A DNA stretch of 64,000 bases from Pseudomonas brassicacearum subsp. neoaurantiaca (GCF_013608025.1 NZ_VDLV01000020.1:150511-214510), one strand, 5' to 3'. Counted from the stretch's first letter, positions 48,648-60,283 are shown. Translations and numbers: made by a program. The notes: generated by a model from the sequence alone, not told the origin.

Positions 48648-49553
48648 ATGGATCGTCTACAAGCAATGCGGGTGTTCGTCACGGTGGTGGACTTGGGCAG
48701 CCAATCGGCGGCGGCCGAGCACTTGGACCTGTCGCGGCCGGTGGTGTCGCGCTACCTGGCGGAGCTGGAAGATTGGGTGGGTGCCCGATTGATGCACCGC
48801 ACCACGCGCAAACTGAGCCTGACGGCCGCCGGCACGGAGGTCCTGCCGCGTTGCCGACAGATGCTGGAACTGTCCGGCGACATGCAAGCGGCCGTCGGCA
48901 CCCCGGACGACGCGCCACGAGGCATGTTGCGCATCAGTGCCAGCACCTCATTCGGCCAGGCCCAACTGGCGAGCGCCATGGCCGAATACGTCCAGCGCTA
49001 CCCCGGCGTAAGCGTTGACCTGCAAATGCTCGACCGCACCGTCAACCTGGTGGACGAACGCATCGACCTGGCGATCCGCATGAGCAACGACCTCGACCCG
49101 AACCTGATCGCCCGGCGCCTCACGGTTTGCCGCTCGGTGATCTGCGCCTCGCCGCGCTATCTACGTGAGCACTCGACACCGCTGCGCGTGGAAGACCTGA
49201 GCCGGCACAACTGCCTGACCCATTCCTACGTCGGAAAGAGCCTGTGGCATTTCGAGCAGGATGGCGAACAGGTGTCGGTGCCGGTGCAAGGCAACATCAG
49301 CGCCAACGAAGCCAGCACCTTGCTCCAGGCCACGATAGCCGGCGCGGGCGTGACAATGCTGCCCAGCTACCAGGCCGGTCCGCATATCCAGAACGGCGAA
49401 CTGGTACGCCTGCTGGCCCACGCCGAACCGCGCCGGATGAACATGTACGCGGTGTACGCGTCACGCAAGCACATGCCCTCGGCGCTGCGCAGCCTGCTGG
49501 ATTTTCTGGTGCTCAGGTTTCCCGAGACGCCGGAGTGGGATATTGGGTTGTAA
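48648..49553 (+). CDS. LysR-family transcriptional regulator
   Basis: A 301-residue LTTR: N-terminal winged helix-turn-helix (MDRLQAMRVFVTVVDLGSQSAAAEHLDLSRPVVSRYLAELE), then an effector domain (GMLRISASTSFGQAQLA; DLAIRMSNDLDPNLIARRL). It resembles the DmlR/CrgA-like branch. It is divergent from the MBL-fold gene across 112 bp, the usual place of a LysR regulator with its target. The likely targets are the MBL-fold and NmrA-like genes; the effector is unknown. Confidence 0.87.
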   Translation: MDRLQAMRVFVTVVDLGSQSAAAEHLDLSRPVVSRYLAELEDWVGARLMHRTTRKLSLTAAGTEVLPRCRQMLELSGDMQAAVGTPDDAPRGMLRISASTSFGQAQLASAMAEYVQRYPGVSVDLQMLDRTVNLVDERIDLAIRMSNDLDPNLIARRLTVCRSVICASPRYLREHSTPLRVEDLSRHNCLTHSYVGKSLWHFEQDGEQVSVPVQGNISANEASTLLQATIAGAGVTMLPSYQAGPHIQNGELVRLLAHAEPRRMNMYAVYASRKHMPSALRSLLDFLVLRFPETPEWDIGL

Positions 49554-49561
49554 ACCCCGTC

Positions 49562-49656
49562 CCCTGTGGGAGCGAGCTTGCTCGCGATAGCGCCGGATCA
49601 GTTGGCCTCCATGTGTCTGACACACCGCCATCGCGAGCAAGCTCGCTCCCACAGGG
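49562..49656. repeat. REPIN, family A
   Basis: Intact inverted pair between the LysR gene and gcsR (same direction). The remaining about 95 bp before gcsR show no further structure. Confidence 0.9.
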
Positions 49657-49753
49657 ATCTCTGTACAGCCTGGAGCCCGGGCCGGGATTTCACCATTAGC
49701 CCGCCCCAAGGCATACTTGCCACCCTTCGTCGTCCAGAACCCAAAGCCGCCCC

Positions 49754-51262
49754 ATGCGTATCCACGTCAGCTTCATCGACCGCGTCGGCATCACCCAGGA
49801 AGTCCTGGCCTTGCTCGGTGGGCGCAATCTCAATCTGGATGCGGTGGAGATGGTGCCGCCCAACGTCTACATCGACGCCCCGACTCTCAGCCCGCAGGTG
49901 CTCGATGAGTTGCGCGAAGCGCTGTTCAACGTTCGCGGCGTAGAGTCGGTCACCGTGGTGGACATCCTGCCGGGCCAGCGGCGGCACTTGCAGCTCGATG
50001 CCTTGCTCGCAGCGATGACCGACCCGGTGCTGGCCCTCGACAGCGCCGGCAAGGTGCTGCTGGCCAACCCGGCGCTGATTGCGCTGTACGGGCGCGAACC
50101 GGCCGGGCAAAGCGTGGCCGAGCTGTTCGGCGACGCCGCGCTGTTGGACGCCCTGCTGGAAAACGGCTTTCGCTTGCCGCTGCGGGAGATCACCCTCAAC
50201 GGCCAGACCTTGTTGTTGGACGCCACGCCGATTACGGATGCCGGTGCGCTGTTGACGCTTTACCAGCCGAACCGCATCGGTGAGCGTCTGTCAGCGCTGC
50301 ATCACGATCACGCCGAAGGCTTTGACGCATTGCTGGGCGAATCCCCGGCGATCCGCACCCTCAAGGCCCGGGCGCAGCGGGTCGCGGCGCTGGACGCACC
50401 GTTGCTGATCCAAGGCGAAACCGGCACCGGCAAGGAACTGGTGGCCCGGGCTTGCCACGCCATCAGCGCCCGTCACGGCGCACCGTTTCTAGCCTTGAAC
50501 TGCGCGGCATTGCCGGAAAACCTGGCCGAAAGCGAACTGTTCGGCTACGCCCCCGGCGCCTTCACCGGAGCCCAACGCGGTGGCAAGCCGGGGCTGATGG
50601 AGTTGGCGAACCAGGGCACGGTGTTCCTCGACGAAATCGGCGAGATGTCACCGTACTTGCAAGCCAAACTCCTGCGCTTCCTGAACGATGGCAGCTTCCG
50701 TCGGGTCGGTGGCGATCGGGAGATCAAGGTCAATGTGCGGATTCTCAGCGCCACCCACCGCAACCTGGAGAAAATGGTCAGCGAAGGCTCCTTCCGTGAG
50801 GACCTGTTCTATCGCCTGAACGTGCTCAACGTCGAAGTCCCGCCGCTGCGTGAACGTGGCCAGGACATCCTGCTGCTGGCGCGTTATTTCATGCAGCAAG
50901 CCTGCGCGCAGATCCAACGCCCGGTCTGCCGCCTCGCCCCCGGCACTTACCCGGCGTTGCTCGGCAACCGCTGGCCGGGCAACGTGCGGCAATTGCAGAA
51001 CGTGATCTTCCGCGCCGCCGCCATCTGTGAAAGCAGCCTGGTGGACATCGGCGACCTGGACATCGCTGGCACCAGCGTGGCGCGCCAGGGCGATGTGGAG
51101 GTCGAAAGCCTGGAACAGGCCGTCGAGAACTTCGAGAAACACCTGCTCGAAAGCCTCTACGCCAACTACCCTTCCACCCGCCAACTCGCCAGCCGCCTGC
51201 AGACCTCCCATACGGCGATTGCCCATCGGTTGCGCAAGTATGGGATTTCCGGGAAGCCATAA
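49754..51262 (+). CDS. gcsR: GcsR-like TyrR/PhhR-family sigma-54 activator of glycine cleavage
   Basis: 502 residues: N-terminal ACT domain (MRIHVSFIDRVGITQEVL, about 1-75), PAS domain (about 78-190), AAA+ domain with Walker A GETGTGKE, canonical GAFTGA contact loop and Walker B GTVFLDEIGEM. A C-terminal TyrR-type helix-turn-helix follows (STRQLASRLQTSHTAIAHRLRKYGI). TyrR-like proteins respond to amino acids; GcsR of P. aeruginosa responds to glycine and activates the gcv2 operon. Here the gcv genes follow directly with a sigma-54 promoter and matching palindromes, which favours GcsR over PhhR (aromatic amino acids). Confidence 0.87.
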   Translation: MRIHVSFIDRVGITQEVLALLGGRNLNLDAVEMVPPNVYIDAPTLSPQVLDELREALFNVRGVESVTVVDILPGQRRHLQLDALLAAMTDPVLALDSAGKVLLANPALIALYGREPAGQSVAELFGDAALLDALLENGFRLPLREITLNGQTLLLDATPITDAGALLTLYQPNRIGERLSALHHDHAEGFDALLGESPAIRTLKARAQRVAALDAPLLIQGETGTGKELVARACHAISARHGAPFLALNCAALPENLAESELFGYAPGAFTGAQRGGKPGLMELANQGTVFLDEIGEMSPYLQAKLLRFLNDGSFRRVGGDREIKVNVRILSATHRNLEKMVSEGSFREDLFYRLNVLNVEVPPLRERGQDILLLARYFMQQACAQIQRPVCRLAPGTYPALLGNRWPGNVRQLQNVIFRAAAICESSLVDIGDLDIAGTSVARQGDVEVESLEQAVENFEKHLLESLYANYPSTRQLASRLQTSHTAIAHRLRKYGISGKP

Positions 51263-51281
51263 GCCCAGCGCACCACATTCC

Positions 51282-51376
51282 CCTGTGGGAGCGAGCTTGC
51301 TCGCGATAGCGGTGTGTCAGTCAACCTATGGCTGACTGGACTACCGTCATCGCGAGCAAGCTCGCTCCCACAGGGG
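51282..51376. repeat. REPIN, family A, upstream of the gcv regulatory region
   Basis: Intact inverted pair just after gcsR, before the GcsR operator array that begins near 51440. Confidence 0.9.
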
Positions 51377-51439
51377 TTCAGTGTCGAAAGTCGAGAATCG
51401 CATCAAAAACGACCTCCACCTGTACTGAAAGCGCTACAG

Positions 51440-51538
51440 CGGAACGATATCGCTACACCCCTCTGTAACCTGCACCGGTTAAGGTTTTGATCCCGTAGCG
51501 ATTTTTTCCAGCCCCAGCGCTGTAGCGATTTCGCTACA
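51440..51538. promoter_or_regulatory. GcsR operator array upstream of gcvH
   Basis: Two strong 18-bp palindromes fit the GcsR site TGTAACG-N4-CGTTCCG as I recall it: CGGAACG-N4-CGCTACA (51440-51457, reverse orientation) and TGTAGCG-N4-CGCTACA (51521-51538, perfect dyad). Two weaker ones lie between, TGTAACC-N4-CCGGTTA (51464-51481) and CGTAGCG followed by TTTCCA (about 51494-51510). Centres are about 24, 30 and 27 bp apart. The array lies 65-165 bp upstream of the sigma-54 promoter, as an enhancer should. Confidence 0.7.
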
Positions 51539-51602
51539 GCTTAAAATTCCGAGCATGTTGAAAAACCCGCCATTCCATTGATAAACAAAGACTTTTAAAC
51601 AT

Positions 51603-51618
51603 TGGCCACGTTCTTGCT
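51603..51618 (+). promoter_or_regulatory. Sigma-54 promoter of the gcv operon
   Basis: TGGCCACGTTCTTGCT: GG at 51604-51605 and GC at 51616-51617 separated by exactly 10 bp, with TTGCT at the -12 element. It lies about 80 bp before gcvH and downstream of the GcsR-like palindromes. Confidence 0.8.
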
Positions 51619-51698
51619 AAGGGTATAGCCATTCGGCCGGGCCAAGCCCCGCGCCTTTCTTCGCGTCCACCAGACGAAATCTGGCCCCAGGAGTTTCC

Positions 51699-52082
51699 AT
51701 GAGCGAGTTGCGTTTTACTGAAGATCACGAATGGCTGCGCGCCGAAGCCGACGGCACCGTTACCGTAGGCATTACCGCATTTGCGCAGAACGCGTTGGGC
51801 GACGTGGTTTTTGTGCAACTGCCTGAATTGCAGTCCTACGAAAAAGGCGCTGAAGCCTCCACCGTGGAGTCCGTCAAGGCTGCCAGCGGCGTGTACATGC
51901 CACTGGACGGTGAAGTGCTGGAAGTGAACGACAAACTCGACGGCAGCCCGGAGCTGGTCAACGAGGACCCGATGGGCGAAGGCTGGTTCTTCCGTTTTAA
52001 ACCGACCGACGCCGACGCAGTGGCTAAGCTGTTGGATCAAGACGCGTACGACCGCCTGATCAAAGCCAACGCCGAAGCCTGA
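51699..52082 (+). CDS. gcvH: Glycine cleavage system H protein
   Basis: A 127-residue lipoyl carrier: the lipoylated lysine is in [11 protein letters not shown] (Lys60). H protein shuttles the aminomethyl group between P, T and L proteins. CAGGAG stands just before ATG 51699. It is first in the operon, 10 bp before gcvP. Confidence 0.97.
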   Translation: MSELRFTEDHEWLRAEADGTVTVGITAFAQNALGDVVFVQLPELQSYEKGAEASTVESVKAASGVYMPLDGEVLEVNDKLDGSPELVNEDPMGEGWFFRFKPTDADAVAKLLDQDAYDRLIKANAEA

Positions 52083-52092
52083 GGAGCGCACC

Positions 52093-54942
52093 ATGACCGT
52101 TAATCTCGGCACCGCCAACGAATTCATCGCCCGCCACATCGGCCCGCGTGCCAATGACGAGCAAGCCATGCTCGAGCGCCTGGGCTACGACTCCCTGGAA
52201 GCCCTGAGCGCCAGCGTCATCCCTGAAAGCATCAAGGGCACCAGCGTGCTGGACATGGGCGACGGCCAGAGCGAAGCCGATGCACTGGCCTCGATCAAGG
52301 CCATCGCCGCCAAGAACCAACTGTTCAAGACCTACATCGGCCAGGGCTACTACAACTGCCACACGCCAGCGCCAATCCTGCGCAACCTGCTGGAAAACCC
52401 GGCCTGGTACACCGCCTACACCCCGTACCAGCCTGAAATCTCCCAGGGCCGTCTCGAAGCGCTGCTGAACTTCCAGACCCTGATCAGCGACCTCACCGGC
52501 CTGCCGATCGCCAACGCCTCCTTGCTCGACGAAGCCACGGCCGCTGCCGAAGCGATGACCTTCTGCAAGCGCCTGAGCAAGAACAAGGGCAGCAACGCCT
52601 TCTTCGCTTCCGTACACAGCCACCCGCAAACCCTCGACGTGCTGCGCACCCGTGCCGAGCCGCTGGGCATCGACGTGGTCGTGGGCGACGAGCGCGAACT
52701 GAGCGACGTCAGCAGTTTCTTCGGCGCGCTGCTGCAATACCCGGCCAGCAACGGTGACCTGTTCGACTACCGCGAACTGACCGAACGCTTCCACGCCGCC
52801 AACGCCCTGGTAGCCGTCGCTGCTGACCTGCTGGCCCTGACCCTGCTGACCCCACCGGGTGAGTTCGGCGCCGACGTCGCCATCGGCAGCGCCCAACGCT
52901 TCGGCGTACCGCTGGGTTTCGGCGGCCCGCACGCGGCTTACTTCTCCACTAAAGATGCGTTCAAGCGCGACATGCCGGGCCGTCTGGTCGGCGTTTCCGT
53001 GGACCGTTTCGGCAAGCCGGCCCTGCGCCTGGCGATGCAGACCCGCGAGCAACACATCCGCCGCGAGAAAGCCACCAGCAACATCTGCACCGCTCAAGTA
53101 CTGCTCGCTAACATCGCCAGCATGTACGCCGTGTACCACGGTCCCAAGGGCCTGGTGCAGATTGCCAACCGCATCCATCACCTGACCGCGATTCTCGCCA
53201 AAGGCCTGGGCGCGCTGGGCCTGAGCGTCGAGCAAGAGAGCTTCTTCGACACCCTGACCCTGCACACCGGCGCGCAAACCGCCGCCCTGCACGACAAGGC
53301 CCGTGCCCAGCGTATCAACCTGCGTGTAGTGGACGCTGAGCGTGTCGGCCTGTCCCTGGACGAGACCACCAGCCAAGCGGATATCGAAACCCTCTGGGGC
53401 CTGTTGGCCGACGGCAAGGCCCTGCCAGACTTCGCTGCACTGGCCGCCAGCGTGCAAAGCCGCATCCCGGCCGAACTGGTGCGCCAATCGGCGATCCTCA
53501 GCCACCCGGTGTTCAACCGCTACCACTCCGAAACCGAGCTGATGCGCTACCTGCGCAAGCTCGCCGACAAGGACCTGGCCCTGGATCGCACCATGATCCC
53601 GCTGGGTTCCTGCACCATGAAACTCAACGCCGCCAGCGAAATGATCCCGGTGACCTGGGCCGAATTCGGCGCCCTGCACCCGTTCGCCCCGGCCGAACAA
53701 AGCGCTGGCTACCAGCAACTGACCGACGAGCTGGAAGCCATGCTCTGCGCCGCCACCGGCTATGACGCGGTGTCGCTGCAACCCAACGCTGGTTCCCAAG
53801 GTGAATACGCCGGCCTGCTGGCGATCCGCGCCTATCACCAGAGCCGTGGCGAAGACCGTCGCGACATCTGCCTGATCCCGTCGTCGGCCCACGGCACCAA
53901 CCCGGCCACCGCAAACATGGCTGGCATGCGCGTGGTCGTGACCGCCTGCGATGCCCGTGGCAACGTCGACATCGAAGACCTGCGCGCCAAGGCCATCGAG
54001 CACCGCGAACACCTCGCCGCGCTGATGATCACCTACCCGTCCACCCACGGCGTGTTCGAGGAAGGCATCCGCGAAATCTGCGGCATCATCCATGACAATG
54101 GCGGCCAGGTGTACATCGACGGCGCCAACATGAACGCGATGGTCGGCCTCTGCGCCCCGGGCAAGTTCGGCGGCGACGTGTCGCACCTGAACCTGCACAA
54201 GACCTTCTGCATTCCCCACGGCGGTGGCGGCCCGGGTGTCGGCCCGATCGGCGTCAAGTCGCACCTGGCGCCATTCCTGCCAGGCCACGCCAACATGGAA
54301 CGCAAGGAAGGCGCGGTGTGCGCGGCGCCGTTCGGCAGCGCGAGCATCCTGCCGATCACCTGGATGTACATCCGCATGATGGGCGGCGCCGGCCTCAAGC
54401 GCGCCTCGCAACTGGCGATCCTCAACGCCAACTACATCGCCCGTCGCCTGGAAGAGCACTACCCGGTGCTCTACTCCGGCAGCAACGGCCTGGTGGCCCA
54501 CGAATGCATCCTCGACCTGCGTCCACTCAAGGACAGCAGCGGCATCAGCGTCGATGACGTCGCCAAGCGCCTGATCGACTTCGGTTTCCATGCCCCGACC
54601 ATGTCGTTCCCGGTGGCCGGCACGTTGATGATCGAGCCGACCGAAAGCGAATCCAAGGAAGAACTGGACCGCTTCTGCGACGCGATGATCTGCATCCGCG
54701 AAGAAATCCGCGCGGTGGAAAACGGCAGCCTGGACAAGGACGACAACCCGCTGAAGAACGCCCCGCACACCGCGGCGGAACTCGTCGGCGAGTGGACTCA
54801 TCCCTACAGCCGCGAACAGGCGGTGTACCCGGTGGCGTCGTTGATCGAAGGCAAATACTGGCCGCCGGTTGGCCGGGTCGACAACGTGTTCGGCGACCGC
54901 AACCTGGTCTGCGCCTGCCCGTCGATCGAAAGCTACGCTTGA
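52093..54942 (+). CDS. gcvP: Glycine dehydrogenase (decarboxylating), P protein
   Basis: A 949-residue pyridoxal-phosphate enzyme that releases CO2 from glycine and loads the remaining aminomethyl group on GcvH. The PLP lysine sits in [18 protein letters not shown] (about residue 700); the N- and C-terminal halves have the expected tandem fold (for example [19 protein letters not shown]). The length is normal for the single-chain form. AGGAG precedes ATG 52093. A REPIN separates it from sdaA. Confidence 0.97.
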   Translation: MTVNLGTANEFIARHIGPRANDEQAMLERLGYDSLEALSASVIPESIKGTSVLDMGDGQSEADALASIKAIAAKNQLFKTYIGQGYYNCHTPAPILRNLLENPAWYTAYTPYQPEISQGRLEALLNFQTLISDLTGLPIANASLLDEATAAAEAMTFCKRLSKNKGSNAFFASVHSHPQTLDVLRTRAEPLGIDVVVGDERELSDVSSFFGALLQYPASNGDLFDYRELTERFHAANALVAVAADLLALTLLTPPGEFGADVAIGSAQRFGVPLGFGGPHAAYFSTKDAFKRDMPGRLVGVSVDRFGKPALRLAMQTREQHIRREKATSNICTAQVLLANIASMYAVYHGPKGLVQIANRIHHLTAILAKGLGALGLSVEQESFFDTLTLHTGAQTAALHDKARAQRINLRVVDAERVGLSLDETTSQADIETLWGLLADGKALPDFAALAASVQSRIPAELVRQSAILSHPVFNRYHSETELMRYLRKLADKDLALDRTMIPLGSCTMKLNAASEMIPVTWAEFGALHPFAPAEQSAGYQQLTDELEAMLCAATGYDAVSLQPNAGSQGEYAGLLAIRAYHQSRGEDRRDICLIPSSAHGTNPATANMAGMRVVVTACDARGNVDIEDLRAKAIEHREHLAALMITYPSTHGVFEEGIREICGIIHDNGGQVYIDGANMNAMVGLCAPGKFGGDVSHLNLHKTFCIPHGGGGPGVGPIGVKSHLAPFLPGHANMERKEGAVCAAPFGSASILPITWMYIRMMGGAGLKRASQLAILNANYIARRLEEHYPVLYSGSNGLVAHECILDLRPLKDSSGISVDDVAKRLIDFGFHAPTMSFPVAGTLMIEPTESESKEELDRFCDAMICIREEIRAVENGSLDKDDNPLKNAPHTAAELVGEWTHPYSREQAVYPVASLIEGKYWPPVGRVDNVFGDRNLVCACPSIESYA

Positions 54943-54979
54943 GGTAAGTGGAGGGCAGCCTATCTGCCCTCCGAATCTC

Positions 54980-55076
54980 CCCTGTGGGAGCGAGCTTGCT
55001 CGCGATAGCGGACTGTCAGTTGTCACTTCAGTGGCTGTCACACCGCTATCGCGAGCAAGCTCGCTCCCACAAGGGG
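54980..55076. repeat. REPIN, family A, between gcvP and sdaA
   Basis: Intact inverted pair within the operon gap of 186 bp. In P. aeruginosa a glyA copy lies at this place, as I recall; here there is none. Confidence 0.9.
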
Positions 55077-55128
55077 CCTGAGTTACATCTCCAAAGTCGA
55101 TCCCATAAAAAGAAACCGGAGAAACACC

Positions 55129-56505
<1,377 letters not shown>

Positions 56506-56536
56506 TGCGTGCCACTTTCAATTTCCAGGAGCTGAT

Positions 56537-57661
56537 ATGTCCACCGAACAACTGTTGAAAACACCGCTGCACGCGCTGCACCTCGAACTCGGCGCCCGCA
56601 TGGTGCCGTTTGCCGGCTATGACATGCCGGTGCAATACCCGTTGGGCGTGATGAAAGAACACCAGCACACCCGTGATCAGGCCGGCTTGTTCGATGTGTC
56701 CCACATGGGCCAGATCCGCCTGACCGGCGCGGGTGCCGCCAAGGCACTGGAAACCCTGGTGCCGGTGGACATCGTCGACCTGCCCGTGGGCATGCAGCGC
56801 TACGCCATGTTCACCAATGAGAACGGTGGCATCCTCGACGACTTGATGGTCGCCAACCTGGGCAATGAAGAACTGTTCCTGGTGGTCAACGCCGCCTGCA
56901 AGGATCAGGACCTGGCCCACCTGCAAGGGAAAATCGGCGGCCAGTGCAGCATCGAACCGCTGTTCGAAGCCCGTGCCCTGCTCGCCCTGCAAGGCCCGGC
57001 CGCCGTCACCGTACTCGCGCGCCTGGCGCCGGACGTGGCGAAAATGACCTTCATGCAATTCCAGCGCGTCACCCTTCTGGGCGTGGACTGCTTTGTCAGC
57101 CGTTCGGGCTACACCGGCGAAGACGGTTTCGAGATTTCCGTGCCGGCCGCCGATGCGGAGAAACTCGCCCGCGCCCTGCTCGCCGAGCCAGAAGTGGCCG
57201 CCATCGGCCTTGGCGCCCGTGACTCCCTGCGCCTGGAAGCCGGCCTGTGCCTTTATGGCCACGACATGAACACCGAGACCACGCCGATCGAAGCCAGCCT
57301 GCTCTGGGCGATCTCCAAGGTCCGCCGCGCCGATGGCGCTCGTGCCGGGGGCTTCCCCGGGGCGGAAACTGTCTTTGCCCAGCAACAGAGCGGCGTAAGC
57401 CGCAAACGCGTCGGCCTGCTGCCCCAAGAACGCACACCGGTGCGCGAAGGCGCGGAGATCGTCAACGAAGCCGGCGAGACCATCGGCACCGTTTGCAGCG
57501 GCGGTTTCGGGCCGACGCTGGGTGGTCCGTTGGCGATGGGGTATCTGGACAGCGCCTACGTCGCCTTGGATACGCCAGTCTGGGCCATAGTGCGTGGGAA
57601 AAAAGTGCCTCTGCTTGTAAGCAAAATGCCATTCGTTCCACAGCGCTACTACCGTGGTTGA
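56537..57661 (+). CDS. gcvT: Aminomethyltransferase, T protein of glycine cleavage
   Basis: A 374-residue folate-binding enzyme that transfers the methylene group from GcvH to tetrahydrofolate, releasing ammonia. Seen are GARMVPFAGYDMPVQYP, the catalytic Asp region AGLFDVSHMGQIRL, GYTGEDGFEI, and the C-terminal GTVCSGGFGPTLGGPLAMGYL. CAGGAG precedes ATG 56537. It is last in the operon; a long inverted repeat follows at 57683-57722. Confidence 0.97.
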   Translation: MSTEQLLKTPLHALHLELGARMVPFAGYDMPVQYPLGVMKEHQHTRDQAGLFDVSHMGQIRLTGAGAAKALETLVPVDIVDLPVGMQRYAMFTNENGGILDDLMVANLGNEELFLVVNAACKDQDLAHLQGKIGGQCSIEPLFEARALLALQGPAAVTVLARLAPDVAKMTFMQFQRVTLLGVDCFVSRSGYTGEDGFEISVPAADAEKLARALLAEPEVAAIGLGARDSLRLEAGLCLYGHDMNTETTPIEASLLWAISKVRRADGARAGGFPGAETVFAQQQSGVSRKRVGLLPQERTPVREGAEIVNEAGETIGTVCSGGFGPTLGGPLAMGYLDSAYVALDTPVWAIVRGKKVPLLVSKMPFVPQRYYRG

Positions 57662-58054
57662 TTGCTTGTTTCTATAAGTAACGCGGTTGCGTTATACGTG
57701 CACTAATGTGTAACGCAACCGCCATAAAAAGGTGCATGTACTGATATTCAACCGGGCTTATAACGCCACGGAACAATCGGACTAGCCTTTTGAATAAGCT
57801 TTCCCCGGCGAAACATCTAAAACACCAGCAAGCTGAGTAAATCCGGGCTCTTGAGGGGGGTTGTTTTTTCGTTGGAAGTTGGCGTAGAGTTTGGTCACTG
57901 TGTTTGCATGGGTCGCTTGGATCGTGACCTGGGCAGTAGCCTACGAAGTTAGCTACAACCCGTTCGACGTCATCTTACTTTCCTGCAACCCAGCCCCAGT
58001 ACTCTTTCGCCTGGAAAGAGGCTGTCATTAATTTAGCGTCAAGGAAATAAGAAA
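57662..58054. other. gcvT-csp intergenic region with long inverted repeat
   Basis: 393 bp without a gene. It starts with the 15-bp inverted repeat described separately, then about 330 bp that should contain the csp promoter and a long leader, as usual for cold-shock genes. It includes a G6 run and a T6 run near 57856-57871. Confidence 0.5.
57683..57722. terminator. Long stem-loop after gcvT
   Basis: GCGGTTGCGTTATAC (57683-57697) pairs with GTGTAACGCAACCGC (57708-57722) with one imperfect (G-T) pair and a ten-base loop. No T run follows, so it may be a 3'-end stabiliser or a weak terminator rather than a classical one. Confidence 0.55.
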
Positions 58055-58267
58055 ATGGCTGATCGTCAGAGCGGTACCGTCAAGTGGTTCAACGACGAAA
58101 AAGGTTTTGGTTTCATCACACCTGAAAGCGGTCCGGATCTGTTCGTACACTTCCGCGCCATCCAGGGCAACGGCTTCAAGAGCCTGAAAGAAGGCCAGAA
58201 AGTCACTTTCGTTGCTGTGCAAGGCCAGAAAGGCATGCAGGCTGACGAGGTAATTGCCGAAGCCTAA
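58055..58267 (+). CDS. Cold-shock protein, CspA family
   Basis: A 70-residue single OB-fold protein. The RNA-binding motifs KGFGFI (RNP1) and LFVHF (RNP2) are present, with [10 protein letters not shown] before them. It binds single-stranded RNA and DNA and melts secondary structure. AAGGAAA precedes ATG 58055. The long untranslated stretch upstream suggests leader-based control of the kind known for cspA. Which numbered Csp it is cannot be told. Confidence 0.95.
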   Translation: MADRQSGTVKWFNDEKGFGFITPESGPDLFVHFRAIQGNGFKSLKEGQKVTFVAVQGQKGMQADEVIAEA

Positions 58268-58281
58268 GGCTTTTGCATACT

Positions 58282-58315
58282 AAAAAGCCCCTGATTGATA
58301 TCAGGGGCTTTTTTA
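58282..58315 (+). terminator. Terminator after the cold-shock gene
   Basis: AAAAGCCCCTGA and TCAGGGGCTTTT arms with a short loop, then T6. Confidence 0.88.
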
Positions 58316-58360
58316 TGGGCGTAAATCCGTAAAATGGCTTCTTTTTCGTTCGAGGCCGTC

Positions 58361-58849
58361 ATGTCGAAACACGTACTCACCCCCCAGGGTGACTTCCCCC
58401 CCGCTGGCCTCGGCCGTCGCCTGGCGGCGATGTTTTATGATTTCCTGTTGTGCACGGCGCTGCTGATCGTCACCAGCGGCGCGTACAAAATGATCCAGAT
58501 GGCGATCATCGGCGAAGAAAAAATGCGTGCCCTCACCGAAGCCGGCGCGCTGGACGGTGACCCGCTGCTGTCCACCGTGTTGCTGTTCGTGCTGTTCGGT
58601 TTCTTCGCCAAGTTCTGGACCCACAACGGCCAGACCCTGGGTATGCAGGTGTGGTGCATCCGCGTGCAGAACGCCGATGGCACGGCCATCAGCCTTTGGC
58701 AGGCGCTGTTGCGATTCGTGGTGTCGATCGCGTCATTGCTGCTGTTCGGCGCAGGCTTCATCTGGGCGCTGTTCGACAAGCGCAAGCGCGGCTGGCATGA
58801 CATCTACTCGGATACGCAGTTGGTGCGGATTCCCAAGAAGACCAAATAG
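58361..58849 (+). CDS. RDD-family membrane protein
   Basis: A 162-residue protein with the RDD signature GLGRRLAAMFYDFLLCTALLI near the N-terminus and three hydrophobic segments (FYDFLLCTALLIVTSGAY; LLSTVLLFVLFGFFAKFW; VVSIASLLLFGAGFIWALF), then KRKRGWHDIYSDTQLV. The family is of unclear function; a few members are linked to ion exchange. ATG 58361 follows GAGGCCGTC and is preferred over the ATG at 58334. A REPIN follows. Confidence 0.85.
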   Translation: MSKHVLTPQGDFPPAGLGRRLAAMFYDFLLCTALLIVTSGAYKMIQMAIIGEEKMRALTEAGALDGDPLLSTVLLFVLFGFFAKFWTHNGQTLGMQVWCIRVQNADGTAISLWQALLRFVVSIASLLLFGAGFIWALFDKRKRGWHDIYSDTQLVRIPKKTK

Positions 58850-58866
58850 GAACACACACAAACCCC

Positions 58867-58997
58867 GTGGCGAGGGAGCTTGTTCCCGCTCGGCTGCGCA
58901 GCAGTCGTAATCCAGCCAATGCTGTGTGACTGAATACCGCGCGGTGTCTCGTTTGGGGCTGCTTCGCAGCCCAGCGGGAGCAAGCTCCCTCGCCACA
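58867..58997. repeat. REPIN, family B (GAGCTTGCTCCC sub-type)
   Basis: Outer arms GTGGCGAGGGAGCTTGTTCC and complement; inner GGCTGCGCAGC and GGGGCTGCTTCGCAGCCC. It lies between the convergent RDD and nadA genes. Confidence 0.9.
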
Positions 58998-59031
58998 GAA
59001 AGCCCCGCAAGCCTGAAGATATTCTTCAGCT

Positions 59032-60090
59032 TCAGGCATTCCCCGCCAACTTCATCCGCGCCGCCTGGGTGAAGTCCAGCATGCGCTTGAGGGGGCGAAT
59101 CGCCTGGGGGATCAGCGCCGGGTCGACGAATATCTCGTTGCTGCCATCCTTCAATGCCTGGAGCGTACGCTCCAGGGTGTTCATCGCCATCCACGGGCAA
59201 TGCGCGCAACTGCGGCACGCTGCGCCGTTGCCGGCGGTAGGAGCCTCGATAAACACCTTGTCCGGGCATAGCTGCTGCATCTTGTAGAAGATGCCGCGGT
59301 CGGTGGCGACGATCAGCGTCTTGTTCGGCAAGCTCTGCGCGGCGGTAATTAGCTGGCTGGTGGAGCCCACGGCGTCGGCCAGTTCAATCACCGAAGTCGG
59401 CGACTCCGGGTGCACCAGGATCGCAGCGTCCGGGTACAGCGCCTTCATGTCTTCCAACTGCTTGGACTTGAACTCTTCGTGGACGATGCAAGCGCCGTCC
59501 CAGAGCAGCATGTCGGCACCGGTCTTGCGCTGGATATAAGTGCCCAGGTGCTTGTCCGGTCCCCAGATGATCGTCTCGCCGTTATCCATCAGGCTCTCGA
59601 CGATTTCCAATGCGCAGCTCGACGTCACCACCCAGTCAGCCCGGGCCTTGACCGCCGCCGAAGTGTTGGCATACACCACCACGGTGCGCTCCGGATGCTG
59701 GTCGCAGAACGCCGAGAACTCATCCACCGGGCAGCCCAGGTCGAGGGAGCAGGTGGCTTCCAGGGTCGGCATCAGCACGCGTTTTTCGGGGTTGAGGATC
59801 TTGGCGGTCTCGCCCATGAACTTGACCCCCGCCACCACCACGGTCTTGGCCGGGTGGGCGTTACCGAAGCGGGCCATTTCCAGGGAATCGGAGACACAAC
59901 CCCCGGTCTCTTCGGCCAGGGCCTGGATGATCGGGTCACAGTAGAAATGCGCGACCAGCACCGCGTCCTGAGCCTTGAGCTCGGCGGCGATGGCGGCGCG
60001 GTACCAGGCCTCTTGTTCGGCCGACAGCGGCTTGGGCTGCTTGGCGTCGAGGTGAGCCTGGACCAGAAGGCGTTCGGAAATTTGCGTCAT
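59032..60090 (-). CDS. nadA: Quinolinate synthase
   Basis: A 352-residue [4Fe-4S] enzyme condensing iminoaspartate with dihydroxyacetone phosphate to quinolinate in NAD synthesis. The three cluster cysteines are in the regions [24 protein letters not shown] and [32 protein letters not shown] is the family N-terminal motif. ATG 60090 ([11 protein letters not shown]) gives the normal length; the frame extends upstream without support. Confidence 0.97.
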   Translation of the reverse strand: MTQISERLLVQAHLDAKQPKPLSAEQEAWYRAAIAAELKAQDAVLVAHFYCDPIIQALAEETGGCVSDSLEMARFGNAHPAKTVVVAGVKFMGETAKILNPEKRVLMPTLEATCSLDLGCPVDEFSAFCDQHPERTVVVYANTSAAVKARADWVVTSSCALEIVESLMDNGETIIWGPDKHLGTYIQRKTGADMLLWDGACIVHEEFKSKQLEDMKALYPDAAILVHPESPTSVIELADAVGSTSQLITAAQSLPNKTLIVATDRGIFYKMQQLCPDKVFIEAPTAGNGAACRSCAHCPWMAMNTLERTLQALKDGSNEIFVDPALIPQAIRPLKRMLDFTQAARMKLAGNA

Positions 60091-60283
60091 GTTCGCAAGA
60101 CCTATGGGCGCGTTTTGCGCGAAAGTCGAGTATACACCCGGCTCCGGACCACTCGGGTACCGCCGGGAAAGTGAGTGTCCATCAGGCACGGGACAGCGTG
60201 AAGCCGGCAAGGCTACAGAATATCCCACCGTTGCAAAAGATCATTCTGACCTGTGCCCGGCAACAGGATCGAACGCGATCGCC

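Noticed and set aside
52060..55041. Open frame of 993 codons antisense to gcvP
   Set aside because: Shadow of a GC-rich real gene; gcvP on the other strand has the full family sequence and ribosome site.
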